DNA of 64,000 nucleotides. It comes from JAEUIE01 sp046350055. GTDB taxonomy: Bacteria > Planctomycetota > Planctomycetia > Gemmatales > HRBIN36. How positions within the stretch are numbered: position 1 is the stretch's first letter; each line of letters opens with the position of its first letter. The notes under the pieces are model-generated. The model made no database searches, was not told the DNA's origin, and saw only the letters and a program-made list of their open reading frames with translations. Below are positions 35,876-45,489 of this stretch, piece by piece. A program made the position numbers and the translations under genes. The stretch covers positions 3,782,001 through 3,846,000 of the forward strand of contig JAXMBC010000001.1 of NCBI GenBank assembly GCA_046350055.1, in the 5' to 3' direction.

Positions 35876-36433
35876 TTATCCCAGTGCCTCCCGTAACCAT
35901 GCTCGGGCGTAGGTCCAGTTGCGATATGCCGTCGCCCGCGAAATATCTAATGCCTCCGCTGTTTCTTCGAGCGAAAACCCGGCAAAGAAGTGAAGATTCA
36001 CCACCTCAGCCACCGTGGCATCCTCGGACTGCAGTCGCTCCAGTGCCTCATGAATAGCCAGCACCTCAGCGGGTGGCAGCTTTGCCGTCCACGCAGGCTC
36101 CTCCCAGGGAACCTGCTCCACCTCGCCACCCCCCTTCAGCGACTGTTTACGCCGCGCGGTGTCCACCAGGATCCGGCGCATCGCCTGAGCCGCTGCCCCG
36201 AAGAAATACCGCCGATTCGCATAGACTCCGTCACTTCCGACCAGCCGCAGATAAGCTTCATGGATGAGCGCGGTAGGCTGAATCGTCTGTCCTGCCTGTT
36301 CCTTCGCCAGCAGTCCTGCTGCCAACTGCCGTAGCTCCCCATACAGCGTTCGCCACAACTCCTCTCGTACTGCTTCCTCACCGGAAGCCAGTTGGTTCAG
36401 CAGTACGGTGACGTTGGTTGACATGCCGAGCAT
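35876..36433 (-). CDS. ECF-family RNA polymerase sigma factor
   Basis: 185 aa. Sigma region 2 includes IQPTALIHEAYLRLVG and YFFGAAAQAMRRILVDTARRK; region 4 has LEETAEALDISRATAYRNWTYARAWLRE, a helix-turn-helix that reads the -35 element. This matches the short planctomycete ECF type (TIGR02999-like), with no anti-sigma gene next to it. The start at 36433 is chosen because AGAGG sits 6 nt upstream; 36424 is an alternative. The gene ends 70 nt from the end of the kinase-nicotinamidase gene on the other strand. Confidence 0.9.
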   Translation of the reverse strand: MLGMSTNVTVLLNQLASGEEAVREELWRTLYGELRQLAAGLLAKEQAGQTIQPTALIHEAYLRLVGSDGVYANRRYFFGAAAQAMRRILVDTARRKQSLKGGGEVEQVPWEEPAWTAKLPPAEVLAIHEALERLQSEDATVAEVVNLHFFAGFSLEETAEALDISRATAYRNWTYARAWLREALG

Positions 36434-36571
36434 TATAGACCTCTGCCCGTTTGAAAGGGAGCATGAAAATAAAGTCACAAACGCAATGACAGTCGTTCTC
36501 GTAGTGTGTGATTCCTTGCAGGGTCGTTCATGTGTGATATGATCAATGCCAATGAAGAGATGATGATCATG

Positions 36572-38581
36572 GGATTATTGGATTGGTTGTCGAAGAAACG
36601 CCCGTCAACACCACCCGCAGCGCCGTCGCCCGTCGCGGATCCAGCGCCGGCGATGGTTGCGTCACCGCACCCGCCCAAACCGGAAAAGGTGTTTCCCCTG
36701 GGAGAAAACTCTCCCATGGTCGGCTTCGAGCATAACGGCTCGCTGGTGATGATGGATCGCGATGCCTACGACTACACGTATGGCGAACGGACGTTGCCGG
36801 ATCCAGCCCAGTGTGATCTGGATGAAGTATTGCCGGGTGTGACGCTGGTATGCATCCTGGAAGGCGGGCTGTACCGCGGTAACGCAATGAGCAGCCGGGT
36901 ATTCGCGTGGGTCAACAGCGCGGACCAGATTGGTCTGCTGCGCGACGCGTTGCGGATTGTGGAAGACCCGGCGACGTATGGGCATTGTCATTGCCTGGGC
37001 GGGCCGACGCTGGAGTGTTATGCCGGGCCAGCGCTGGTAGCGACCATCAGTCTGCAGCATGGCAAGGCCATTCGCTGGAACCGCTGGCATCACGATGCAG
37101 TGCTGGCGGATGATAGCAAGCTGACTCAGTGGCTGTTGCGGCAGGGGATTAGTGAGCATGCCCTTCAAGCGGTGTACACCCGGGGTAACAACCATCTGGT
37201 TTCGGAACTTCACGACAAACCCTACTGGACGGCTCTCTCGGGAGTAGCTCACTTGGCGACGAAGTTGGGCCAGGAGGGCAAGTTGGCGGAAGTCCTGCCT
37301 ACGATCGATCAACTCATCCGAGATTATCCGCAGCGGAGCGAGCCATACAGCCTGCGGGCGGATGTGAATGAATCCCTGAATAAATACGAGGCCATGGCCA
37401 GCGACCTGGATACTGCTTTCGAGTTGGGTCTGCGCAACGATTCACTACTGTTTCAGCGAGCCCGCGTAAAGATGTCGCAGGGGATGCATGATGTTGCCAT
37501 CGCAGCCTGTTCGCATGCGCTGCTGTATAAACCAGACAGGCCAGATGTCTACAATCTACGTGCGACCTGCTACGCCAATTTGGGCAAGTCAGATGAGGCA
37601 CTGGCTGACTGGCAACGGGCCATCGGACTCAAGCCTGACTGGATGATGCCCTACATGCTGCGTTCACAGCTCCACCATCAGCTCGCCAATCTGGATCAGG
37701 CTCGCCAGGATATTGACAAGGCTATCGAGCTGTTGAATGCAATTCAGCCGCCCCAGCCGGCGACGATGGCCGCCATGGCGGATTTGCTCATAATGCGCGG
37801 CGACATTCGTTACGACTGCTTCCAGCACAAAGAAGCGGCGGGTGATTTCGAAGTTGCCTGCCGGATCGATCCCAGCATGACAGGCAGGGTGGGTGAACTC
37901 TGGCAGCGGCGTGGACAGCCTGATAGGGCGCTCGCAGCGTATACCCGTTCGATTGAATTGTTCCCTGACGATTATCGAGGGTATGCAGCTCGCGCCTCGC
38001 TCTACATCAACAAGGGGCAGTGGGACAAGGCACTGCCTGACTGTGATGCCGTGGTGCGGCTGACGCCGGATTTCAACTCTTATGGTGTCCGTGGTATGGT
38101 TCTCGCGCAACTGAATCGTCTGGAAGACGCACTCCGTGACCTTTCCCTTCAGTTGGAGAAGACTCCCGATGATCTGCGTTCTTTGACCATTCGGGCCTCG
38201 GTATATCCCAGGCTGGGGCGATTTGTGGAATCGCGCCGCGATCGTGAACGTGCTTATCAGCTGGCACCGGAGAATCCCGGAGTGATGAATATGCTGGCGT
38301 GGGGCCTGGCGACCGCGACCGAGCAGAGTCTGCGTGATGGCCCACGGGCGGTGGAGCTCGCTCAAAAGGCCTGCGAACTGACAGGGTGGAAAGACAGCAA
38401 TACTATCGATACGCTCGCGGCGGCTTGTGCCGAAGTGGGCCGGTTTGATGATGCCGTGAAGTATCAGGTACAAGCGGTAGACATGCCCATCGAGGCACCG
38501 GAGGACTTTCTGCAACGGCGCCGCGATCGGCTGACAATGTACCAGTCTGGGCAGGCTTATCGGGAAGAGGCAGTGAAATAA
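36572..38581 (+). CDS. TPR-repeat protein
   Basis: 669 aa, soluble. It opens MGLLDWLSKKR and a Pro/Ala-rich linker (~12-40), then a ~180-residue unassigned domain (YDYTYGERTLPDP; EVLPGVTLVCILEGGLYRG). Several tetratricopeptide repeats follow from about 230, e.g. YSLRADVNESLNKYEAMASDLDTA, NLRATCYANLGKSDEALADWQRAI, RGQPDRALAAYTRSIELFP and RASLYINKGQWDKALPDCDAVV. TPRs mediate protein-protein contacts; no enzymatic site is visible. The ATG at 36572 best fits the usual planctomycete opening; the ATG at 36530 is also possible. The divergent ECF gene starts just upstream. Confidence 0.85.
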   Translation, partial: GLLDWLSKKRPSTPPAAPSPVADPAPAMVASPHPPKPEKVFPLGENSPMVGFEHNGSLVMMDRDAYDYTYGERTLPDPAQCDLDEVLPGVTLVCILEGGLYRGNAMSSRVFAWVNSADQIGLLRDALRIVEDPATYGHCHCLGGPTLECYAGPALVATISLQHGKAIRWNRWHHDAVLADDSKLTQWLLRQGISEHALQAVYTRGNNHLVSELHDKPYWTALSGVAHLATKLGQEGKLAEVLPTIDQLIRDYPQRSEPYSLRADVNESLNKYEAMASDLDTAFELGLRNDSLLFQRARVKMSQGMHDVAIAACSHALLYKPDRPDVYNLRATCYANLGKSDEALADWQRAIGLKPDWMMPYMLRSQLHHQLANLDQARQDIDKAIELLNAIQPPQPATMAAMADLLIMRGDIRYDCFQHKEAAGDFEVACRIDPSMTGRVGELWQRRGQPDRALAAYTRSIELFPDDYRGYAARASLYINKGQWDKALPDCDAVVRLTPDFNSYGVRGMVLAQLNRLEDALRDLSLQLEKTPDDLRSLTIRASVYPRLGRFVESRRDRERAYQLAPENPGVMNMLAWGLATATEQSLRDGPRAVELAQKACELTGWKDSNTIDTLAAACAEVGRFDDAVKYQVQAVDMPIEAPEDFLQRRRDRLTMYQSGQAYREEAVK

Positions 38582-38658
38582 CAGAAGCCAGCCCGCAACC
38601 GGAACGTACAAGCGATCCAGTTACGAGCTCGCCAGCTGTTACCTCAATGCTGATCCTC

Positions 38659-41256
38659 TCACACTCCTCGGAAGCCGATCGTGCCATGTTCATCGTCATA
38701 CTCGGCTACGATACGCTGGCCGTCGCGAATTTTGCCACCCAGCAGATGCCGGCTGAGGGACGTTTCCAACTCGCGTTGAATCGCCCGCTTGAGCGGACGT
38801 GCGCCGTATGCCGGATCGTAGCCGGTGGCGAGCAGGTGTTTCTTCGCCGAGTCTGACAGTTCCAGTGTGATGTGTCGGTCTTCCAGCCGCTTGAGCAGGC
38901 GCTGTAGCTGGATATCGATGATCTGCCGGAGGTCACTTTCTGACAGGGCGTGAAAGACCACTGTCTCATCAATACGGTTGAGGAATTCCGGGCGGAAGTG
39001 CTCACGCAGTTCCTCCATCACGGCAGCCTCCATGTGCTCATAGGCAGCACCACTCTTGGCTGAATACTCCAGGATACGCCGCGAGCCGATGTTGCTGGTC
39101 ATGATCAGGATGGTGTTCTTGAAGTCGACCACCCGTCCCTGGCCATCAGTCAGTCGGCCGTCGTCCAGAATCTGCAAAAGCACATTGAATACATCGGCAT
39201 GGGCCTTCTCTACTTCATCGAGCAGGATGACCGCGTAAGGACGGCGGCGCACCGCTTCGGTGAGCTGTCCGCCTTCTTCGTACCCCACATAGCCGGGCGG
39301 CGCACCGAGCAGACGGCTTACATTGTGCTTTTCCTGGTATTCCGACATGTCAATGCGGATGAGTGCCCGTTCATCATCGAACAGTGTTTCAGCCAGAGCC
39401 CTGGCTAGTTCGGTCTTGCCTACGCCCGTGGGGCCCAGGAACAGGAACGACCCGATAGGCCGCTGCGGGTCTTTGAGTCCCGAGCGGGCACGCAGCACCG
39501 CTTCCGCCACGGCTCGCACTGCATCCTCCTGGCCGACGACTCGCTTGTGAAGATCGTCTTCCAGTCCCAGCAGTTTCTGGGCTTCTCCAGCCAGCAATCG
39601 GGTAACGGGCACGCCGGTCCACCGGCTCACCACTTTCGCAATGTCTTCCTCTTCTACTTCTTCTTTGATCAAGCGGGCACCCTGTTCCTGCGCCGTCAGC
39701 TTGGCCTCAGCGTCTTTGAGTTGCCCTTCCAATTGAGGCAGCACACCATACTTGAGTTCGGAAGCCTTGCTGAGGTCGCCTTGTCTGGTGACCAGATCGA
39801 CCTGCTGCTTGGTCTCGTCAATCTTCTCACGCAGGCTGCGAAGATTCTGCACGGCTCCCTTTTCCGATTGCCAGCGTGCCTGCAGGGCACTGGTCTTTTC
39901 CTTGATCTCTGCCAGTTCCTTTTCCAGCTTGGCCAGGCGATCCCGCGAGGCAGTGTCCTTCTCTTTCTTGAGGGCCTGCCGTTCGATCTCCAGTTGCATC
40001 AGGCGACGATTGGCTTCGTCCAGTTCCGCGGGCTGTGAATCAATCTCCGTACGAAGCTTGGCTGCTGCCTCATCGACCAGATCGATGGCCTTGTCCGGCA
40101 GGAAGCGCTCGGTGATGTATCGGTTCGACAGCGTCGCTGCAGCGACAAGGGCTGCATCCTGAATCCGCACGCCGTGATGCACTTCGTACCGTTCCTTCAG
40201 GCCACGCAGGATCGAAATGGTATCCTCTACGCTGGGCTGATCGACCAGCACCGGCTGGAAGCGGCGTTCCAGGGCAGCATCCTTTTCCACGTGTTTGCGG
40301 TACTCATCCAGGGTGGTCGCCCCGATACAGTGCAGTTCACCTCGTGCCAGCATGGGCTTGAGCAGGTTGCCTGCATCCATCGACCCTTCGCCTTTGCCAG
40401 CACCGACGACGGTGTGCATCTCATCAATGAAGAGGATGATGTCGCCTGCCGCCTCCTGTACTTCCTTCAGCACTGCCTTCAGTCGTTCCTCAAACTCGCC
40501 GCGGTACTTCGCCCCGGCGATGAGAGCACCCATATCCAGTGCAACGACCTTCTTGTTCTTGAGACCCTCGGGCACATCACCACGGATGATCCGCTGGGCC
40601 AGCCCTTCCACGATGGCGGTCTTGCCCACGCCTGGCTCGCCGATCAGCACCGGGTTGTTCTTGGTGCGTCGTGAAAGCACCTGGATCACCCGGCGGATCT
40701 CTTCATCACGACCAATGACAGGATCGACTTTCCCCTTGGCTGCCTGTTCGGTCAGGTCGCGGCCATACTTCTGCAGCGACTGATAAGTTCCTTCCGGGTT
40801 TTGCGTTGTCACTCGCTGAGCTCCTCGCACTTCCTTCAAGGCTTTCATTACATCGTCGCGATTCAGTCCGGCTTCCTTGAGCATCTTGCCGGTGAAGCCC
40901 GTGTCGTTCATCATGGCCAGCAGCAGATGCTCGACCGATACGAAGTCGTCCTTCAGCTTCTTGGCTTCGTCTTCCGCATTCGCCATCAGCCGGTTGAGCC
41001 GCCCCGCCACGTAAACCTGGTCATCACCACCACTCACTTTGGGGGTCTTGTCCAGTTCTGCCTCCAGCCGAGAGACAAGAGACTTCGGATTAGCTCCCAG
41101 CTTGGCCAGCAGTGCAGGGGCGAGCCCTTCCTCCTGTTCCAGCAATGCCAGGAACAAGTGCTCGACATCCATCTGCTGATGACGCCGGCGCAGAGCCAGC
41201 CCCTGGGCAGCTTGCAATGCTTCCTGCGACTTCTCGGTCAACTTATTGGGGTTCAT
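38659..41256 (-). CDS. clpB: Chaperone ClpB (Hsp100 disaggregase)
   Basis: 865 aa, typical for the family. The N-domain (1-145) has LTEKSQEALQAAQGLA and Clp-N repeats. AAA-1 has Walker A GEPGVGKT (206-213) and IILFIDEMHTVVGAG; AAA-2 has GPTGVGKTELARALAE and GYVGYEEGGQLTEAVRR. A coiled-coil middle domain (about 410-530, ERQALKKEKDTASRDRLAKLEKE) is present, which separates ClpB from ClpA/ClpC and allows cooperation with DnaK. It should unfold aggregated proteins in the cytoplasm. It does not carry a ClpP-binding loop. No heat-shock promoter was identified. Confidence 0.97.
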   Translation of the reverse strand: MNPNKLTEKSQEALQAAQGLALRRRHQQMDVEHLFLALLEQEEGLAPALLAKLGANPKSLVSRLEAELDKTPKVSGGDDQVYVAGRLNRLMANAEDEAKKLKDDFVSVEHLLLAMMNDTGFTGKMLKEAGLNRDDVMKALKEVRGAQRVTTQNPEGTYQSLQKYGRDLTEQAAKGKVDPVIGRDEEIRRVIQVLSRRTKNNPVLIGEPGVGKTAIVEGLAQRIIRGDVPEGLKNKKVVALDMGALIAGAKYRGEFEERLKAVLKEVQEAAGDIILFIDEMHTVVGAGKGEGSMDAGNLLKPMLARGELHCIGATTLDEYRKHVEKDAALERRFQPVLVDQPSVEDTISILRGLKERYEVHHGVRIQDAALVAAATLSNRYITERFLPDKAIDLVDEAAAKLRTEIDSQPAELDEANRRLMQLEIERQALKKEKDTASRDRLAKLEKELAEIKEKTSALQARWQSEKGAVQNLRSLREKIDETKQQVDLVTRQGDLSKASELKYGVLPQLEGQLKDAEAKLTAQEQGARLIKEEVEEEDIAKVVSRWTGVPVTRLLAGEAQKLLGLEDDLHKRVVGQEDAVRAVAEAVLRARSGLKDPQRPIGSFLFLGPTGVGKTELARALAETLFDDERALIRIDMSEYQEKHNVSRLLGAPPGYVGYEEGGQLTEAVRRRPYAVILLDEVEKAHADVFNVLLQILDDGRLTDGQGRVVDFKNTILIMTSNIGSRRILEYSAKSGAAYEHMEAAVMEELREHFRPEFLNRIDETVVFHALSESDLRQIIDIQLQRLLKRLEDRHITLELSDSAKKHLLATGYDPAYGARPLKRAIQRELETSLSRHLLGGKIRDGQRIVAEYDDEHGTIGFRGV

Positions 41257-41425
41257 GCTGGAGTCCTAATGGCGGAATATTCAGTAGGACGTACTACAGC
41301 AACTTTGAAGCCAAAAGAGTGTAGCAATGCGTAAGTACAATCGTGGCAATGTGTTATGATGCTGCCAAAACGGCTGTCGAATTGAAAAGAATGCGTTGTG
41401 CCATAATGGCTGTCTGGTCTCCTCC

Positions 41426-42406
41426 TTACCCACCCTTCTGCACATTATCCGCTACATGCCAGCTCATATAGTGCATCCCCAGCCGCCAGAAGGCGCACGT
41501 CATGATGAACATCAGGGTCAGCACGAAGCAGATCTGCAAGGTCAGTGCCGTGCGGCGGCCTGGGCTGTCTTCCGTTAACAGCCCGATGATCGCCAGTATT
41601 GCCAGCACCAGATACTGCGAGGAGTAGAAGTAGCCGAAGTAGCGTGTCTGCATGCTGATACTCTTGGACAAGTGCTCGCTGCCGGGAGACGATTGCGAGA
41701 AGCGTTGGCACAAGGCCCGCAGCCATTCCATGTTGATGATCGAAAGCGGTATCCACGCAATCAGTCGCACGTTAATGATGAACTCGTAAATCCTGTCGTT
41801 CATACTGCTGCCGGTGCTCATGGTTATGATCGTCATCACGATCAGTGCTGCATCCAGCAGGAAATTGAAGATGTGCAGGAAGAGATTGGTAACGGGCATC
41901 CACCGCGGAGCCACTTCTTCACTCACACGTGTGGCGAATCCATACCCCAGGCAGTAGAGAAGATGATACCCCAGCGCGAAGGTGAAAGCGAGGATGCTGG
42001 CGGTGTAGAAAAAACCCGACGTCACCGAGACGTTCATCCATCCTGCCAGTCCCAGGACACAGATAATCAGTGACAGCCCCGTCAGGATTTCAAAGAGTTG
42101 GCCAAAGGTCAGGAACCCCAGGCTCAGCGAGATAGTGCGGTACTCCGGCAGCGCGACGTACGACGTCGGCGCTCCCGGTGGTAGTACCGGCTGTTCGCTT
42201 GATGGCTGCACCGGGCGAGCTGGTTCCAGTTCCGCGAAGAGACTTTCCACCGAGACCCAGCTTCGCTTGTCTTCGGAGACCGTGTCAAAAATAGCCAGGT
42301 TGCCCCGGTCGCAGAGCTTGCGGATTTCAGTGACCGAAAACGGCCCCAGTACCTGCCCCTTGCGCCGGGCATACCACAATCGATTTGCCAGATGGTCGCC
42401 GCTCAT
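41426..42406 (-). CDS. GYF-domain membrane protein of the GTPase operon
   Basis: 326 aa. Residues ~10-60 form a GYF_2 domain (WYARRKGQVLGPFSVTEIRKLCDRGNL...SWVSVESLF), a proline-rich-ligand or protein-interaction fold. About six hydrophobic helices follow (e.g. IICVLGLAGWMNVSVTS; LLDAALIVMTIITM; YLVLAILAIIGLL; CFVLTLMFIMTCAFW), so it is an inner-membrane protein with the GYF domain facing the cytoplasm. The stop of the preceding 1020-aa gene overlaps the ATG (TGATG at 42408-42404), with GGGG upstream, so these genes are translationally coupled. It is the last gene of the four-gene operon. Confidence 0.82.
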   Translation of the reverse strand: MSGDHLANRLWYARRKGQVLGPFSVTEIRKLCDRGNLAIFDTVSEDKRSWVSVESLFAELEPARPVQPSSEQPVLPPGAPTSYVALPEYRTISLSLGFLTFGQLFEILTGLSLIICVLGLAGWMNVSVTSGFFYTASILAFTFALGYHLLYCLGYGFATRVSEEVAPRWMPVTNLFLHIFNFLLDAALIVMTIITMSTGSSMNDRIYEFIINVRLIAWIPLSIINMEWLRALCQRFSQSSPGSEHLSKSISMQTRYFGYFYSSQYLVLAILAIIGLLTEDSPGRRTALTLQICFVLTLMFIMTCAFWRLGMHYMSWHVADNVQKGG

Positions 42407-45400
42407 CACGATCCCCTTGCAATTCTGGAAGTCGCCCGCACAAAACAGGGCTGCCCGGCCAGTAGCACATTCTCATTCACCGCACTGGCCCGCACGAAGA
42501 TGCCACCCTGCAGCATGCCGATTTTCTGCAGCGACAGCCCCTTGCGGGAATCACGCACCAGCACAAAGACTTCGTGCTGATCCCAGACTTTGACCTGTCC
42601 CTGCACCAGCCACTGATCACTCTGACGATGCAGCCAGCCGATGGGCACCGGTGCGGAGACCAGTCGCGTCTGCTCCGCCTTCTCCAGTTCCTCCGCTTTC
42701 TCTACGAAGTCCTTCCAGACCAGCGGTGGATACTTCGTCAGGATCGAGACGGCGTTGGCCCGATGTTCCTCCAGCGACTTGCCCCCTTCGCTCGGATTCA
42801 GAAGCCAGTTCTCCGTGCCATTGGGCAGATGCTTGGCAGCGATGAAGTAGTCGATCTGCGTCGCTGCAGCCTGCTTGCCGATCCAGCTTGTCTTGGAAAG
42901 AGCCAGACAACATTCCTTGAGGAAGAAGACCTTGCCTACCGGATCGAGCTTCTCACTCTCCTGAATGGCAATGATCATGCGGGCCAGGCCGTTCCGCCAG
43001 GTCAGGTCGCTGGCTGTCAGCTTGGGTTTGATTTCGCTGTTCCAGAGCCGGGCCAGTTTCGCCTGCGGTGCCACCTCGCCGGGGTAGACGAAGTTGGCCA
43101 GGTTGATGCCATTGGGATTGACCGCGGGCTGGCTGTTCAAGCTGCGATAGTAGCGTACAGCTGTCTCCAGCCGATCCTGTCCGAACTTGTTTGCATAGGA
43201 CTTGTAGTCCGCTTCGGAGAAGTAGTATGCCTCCGGCTTGCTGTTGGCATTGATGCTCTTCCGCATCACCAGGTAGGCATCCTTTACCCCCGGCAACTGG
43301 AAGTAGGCATCCAGCTTGCTTGCCGGCGAGCCTGCTTCCAGCACACACAGCGCCCGCATCCGCAACACGTCATAAGCTACCTGCCGGTTCTCCCGTTCTT
43401 CCTCGGGAAGCTGGGCAGCTTCGGGCATGATCCGAAGTGCTTCCTTCGCCGCAGCAGGTGTGGCGGCAAAAAGTTGATGCTGCAGCAATTTGATCGTCAG
43501 GCCCCACCGTTCCAGATGCATTTCCGGCTGTAGTGTCGTGGCGATATTCGTAAAATCGCGGGCCTGCGCCGAGCGTGGGTAATTCTTGATGAACTGGTTC
43601 AGCTTCTGAACGTACGAGGCGACACGCGAATCACTCTCAGCAAATGACTTGTCCAGCAGCGCCAGTTCCGCTGTTGCCTGGGTGCTCTGATCGAGTGCTG
43701 CCTTCTTCTCGTTCAGCTCTGCCTGCAGTGCCATCCGGTTCTTGCGCACTTCCAGTTTGTCCCACAGCTTTTCATCACTGGCACGGATCACCTTCCAGTC
43801 GGGATTCTCTTCCAGTGTGTCCAGCACCTTCAGGCGTTTTTCGATGTCACCCATCAACCTGGTGGCAGCTGCGCCATCGGTCTCCATCTTCTTGCTCACA
43901 TCCTTCAGCAATTGCCCCAGCTCTGCCAGTTGCTGTTCCACCTCGCTGCGGCACTTCTCCTTCCAGATGTTGTGCCGGTTGCTGTGCTCCTTCTCGAGCG
44001 TCGCCAGTCGTTCCTTTTCTGTGGCGGAGCGCACGCGACTCCGCAATCGGCTGAAAAGGTCCGGACTGGCTTCCTTCTCCGAGAGCTTGCGGCTCTCTTC
44101 GAACATTGCCGCCACTTGTGTCTCGCGGGCCTGCTGGTCCTGCAGGAACTGGTTATACTCCGTGCGGAACCGCTCCACTTCGGCCCGCTCCCCCAGTTCC
44201 TCGCGGATGGCCGCAAACAGGGCATCCGTTTCCGCCGCATGTTCCTTCGTGATGTATTGTGCTTCCACGTAGCGCCGCTTGTTCTCTTCCAGTGCCGCCA
44301 GGCGAGCCGACAGCTTCGCCTGGTTCATGAAATAGACCGACGCCAGAATCACCGAAGTCAGCAGGATCAGCCCCAGCGTCACACTACCCGCCAGCACCAT
44401 GTAGAATCGCCGGCGGCCCAGTTCCTCGCGCCGCTGCTTCACTTCCCGATACTGGCTCGTCAGCAGTTCATCAGGCTGCCCCACCACGTTCTGATATTCC
44501 TGCCAGGCTGCGACTAGTTCGGTGACCGAGGCACCTGACTGCAGCACTTTGACCATCTTCGCCCGGGCTGCTTCCTTCTGTGCTGTGCTCTCTCGCCGTT
44601 GCTGTTCTGCCTGCACCCATTGAAAGACTGCATTCACCTTCGTGTGAATGGGATCATTGCTCGAAAGATGAGCCGACTCCGCCTTCTCATGCCATGCCAC
44701 CATCAGCTGGCTGGCCGTCGCAAAATCACGGGCCTGGTACGCCTGCAGACAGGGTTCCACCAGTTTCATCAGTACCTGTCGGCAGAGCGATTCCTCTGCC
44801 TTCCGCCGCTTGCTCTCAGCATTCTTGATCAGGTCCGCAGGCAGTTCGATCCGCCACTTTCCGTCGTTCAGTACATCAATCCGCTGCAGCAGGGCTTCTG
44901 GATCATTGTGTACATCAGGCTGGCTGAGAAAGCTCTGCAGCTGCTTGACCAGTTCTGTTTCCCAGGCGACCTGATCCTCTTTCCAGCTGGCATGGTTATC
45001 CGGATCACGCTCGATGATGTTGAGCAGCACATTCCTTCGCTCGACCAGCGGCGCACGGGCCAGGGCCAGCAGTCGATGTATCTTGAGCAGGTTGTCGAGT
45101 GATTCGACGCTTTCATAGGCACGGTTCAGCGCTTCTGCTGTCGACGTGGTGAGGGCGGGGACCGGCGGTATCTTGTCGTCGTGGGTATTGTTGTAGCTGG
45201 CAATTACCATCTCCAGCACATCCCGCTCGGGGATGTCCAGCGTGGTCACTACATCGAGCAGGTCCGGATCGATCCGTGCTGCGTGTACCGCCTCGGCATA
45301 CAGGCCCTTCTGCAGAAACGACTCGATCTCCTGCAGCCGATCATTCGCCTGCTTCACCAGCGTGAAGAATTCGGCAATGACCTTGCGGTGCTCTTCCTGA

Positions 45401-45468
45401 ATCACGGTGAGATCACCGCTCTTCAGAAACTCCCGCAGCCGAGTGACGATAGTCTTGTAGTTATTCAT
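42406..45468 (-). CDS. Long coiled-coil membrane protein of the GTPase operon
   Basis: 1020 aa, no recognisable enzyme motif. Residues 1-354 are helical and cytoplasmic by charge, with coiled-coil-like stretches. A transmembrane helix spans about 355-380 (FYMVLAGSVTLGLILLTSVI), followed by a long helical region (ALEENKRRYVEAQYITKEHAA; REELGERAEVERF) and a C-terminal domain ending VLVRDSRKGLSLQKIGM...ARGS. The C-terminus has a small beta-rich region (SDQWLVQGQVKVWDQHE). I do not recognise the family. It starts 21 nt after the GAP1-like gene's stop with no clear binding site, and overlaps the next gene. Confidence 0.75.
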   Translation of the reverse strand: MNNYKTIVTRLREFLKSGDLTVIQEEHRKVIAEFFTLVKQANDRLQEIESFLQKGLYAEAVHAARIDPDLLDVVTTLDIPERDVLEMVIASYNNTHDDKIPPVPALTTSTAEALNRAYESVESLDNLLKIHRLLALARAPLVERRNVLLNIIERDPDNHASWKEDQVAWETELVKQLQSFLSQPDVHNDPEALLQRIDVLNDGKWRIELPADLIKNAESKRRKAEESLCRQVLMKLVEPCLQAYQARDFATASQLMVAWHEKAESAHLSSNDPIHTKVNAVFQWVQAEQQRRESTAQKEAARAKMVKVLQSGASVTELVAAWQEYQNVVGQPDELLTSQYREVKQRREELGRRRFYMVLAGSVTLGLILLTSVILASVYFMNQAKLSARLAALEENKRRYVEAQYITKEHAAETDALFAAIREELGERAEVERFRTEYNQFLQDQQARETQVAAMFEESRKLSEKEASPDLFSRLRSRVRSATEKERLATLEKEHSNRHNIWKEKCRSEVEQQLAELGQLLKDVSKKMETDGAAATRLMGDIEKRLKVLDTLEENPDWKVIRASDEKLWDKLEVRKNRMALQAELNEKKAALDQSTQATAELALLDKSFAESDSRVASYVQKLNQFIKNYPRSAQARDFTNIATTLQPEMHLERWGLTIKLLQHQLFAATPAAAKEALRIMPEAAQLPEEERENRQVAYDVLRMRALCVLEAGSPASKLDAYFQLPGVKDAYLVMRKSINANSKPEAYYFSEADYKSYANKFGQDRLETAVRYYRSLNSQPAVNPNGINLANFVYPGEVAPQAKLARLWNSEIKPKLTASDLTWRNGLARMIIAIQESEKLDPVGKVFFLKECCLALSKTSWIGKQAAATQIDYFIAAKHLPNGTENWLLNPSEGGKSLEEHRANAVSILTKYPPLVWKDFVEKAEELEKAEQTRLVSAPVPIGWLHRQSDQWLVQGQVKVWDQHEVFVLVRDSRKGLSLQKIGMLQGGIFVRASAVNENVLLAGQPCFVRATSRIARGS

Positions 45469-45489
45469 GGCTCAGTGGGGCAGGGTGGT

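Noticed and set aside
37664..38611. 315-aa minus-strand frame
   Set aside because: Antisense to the TPR protein and lacks a domain or binding site.
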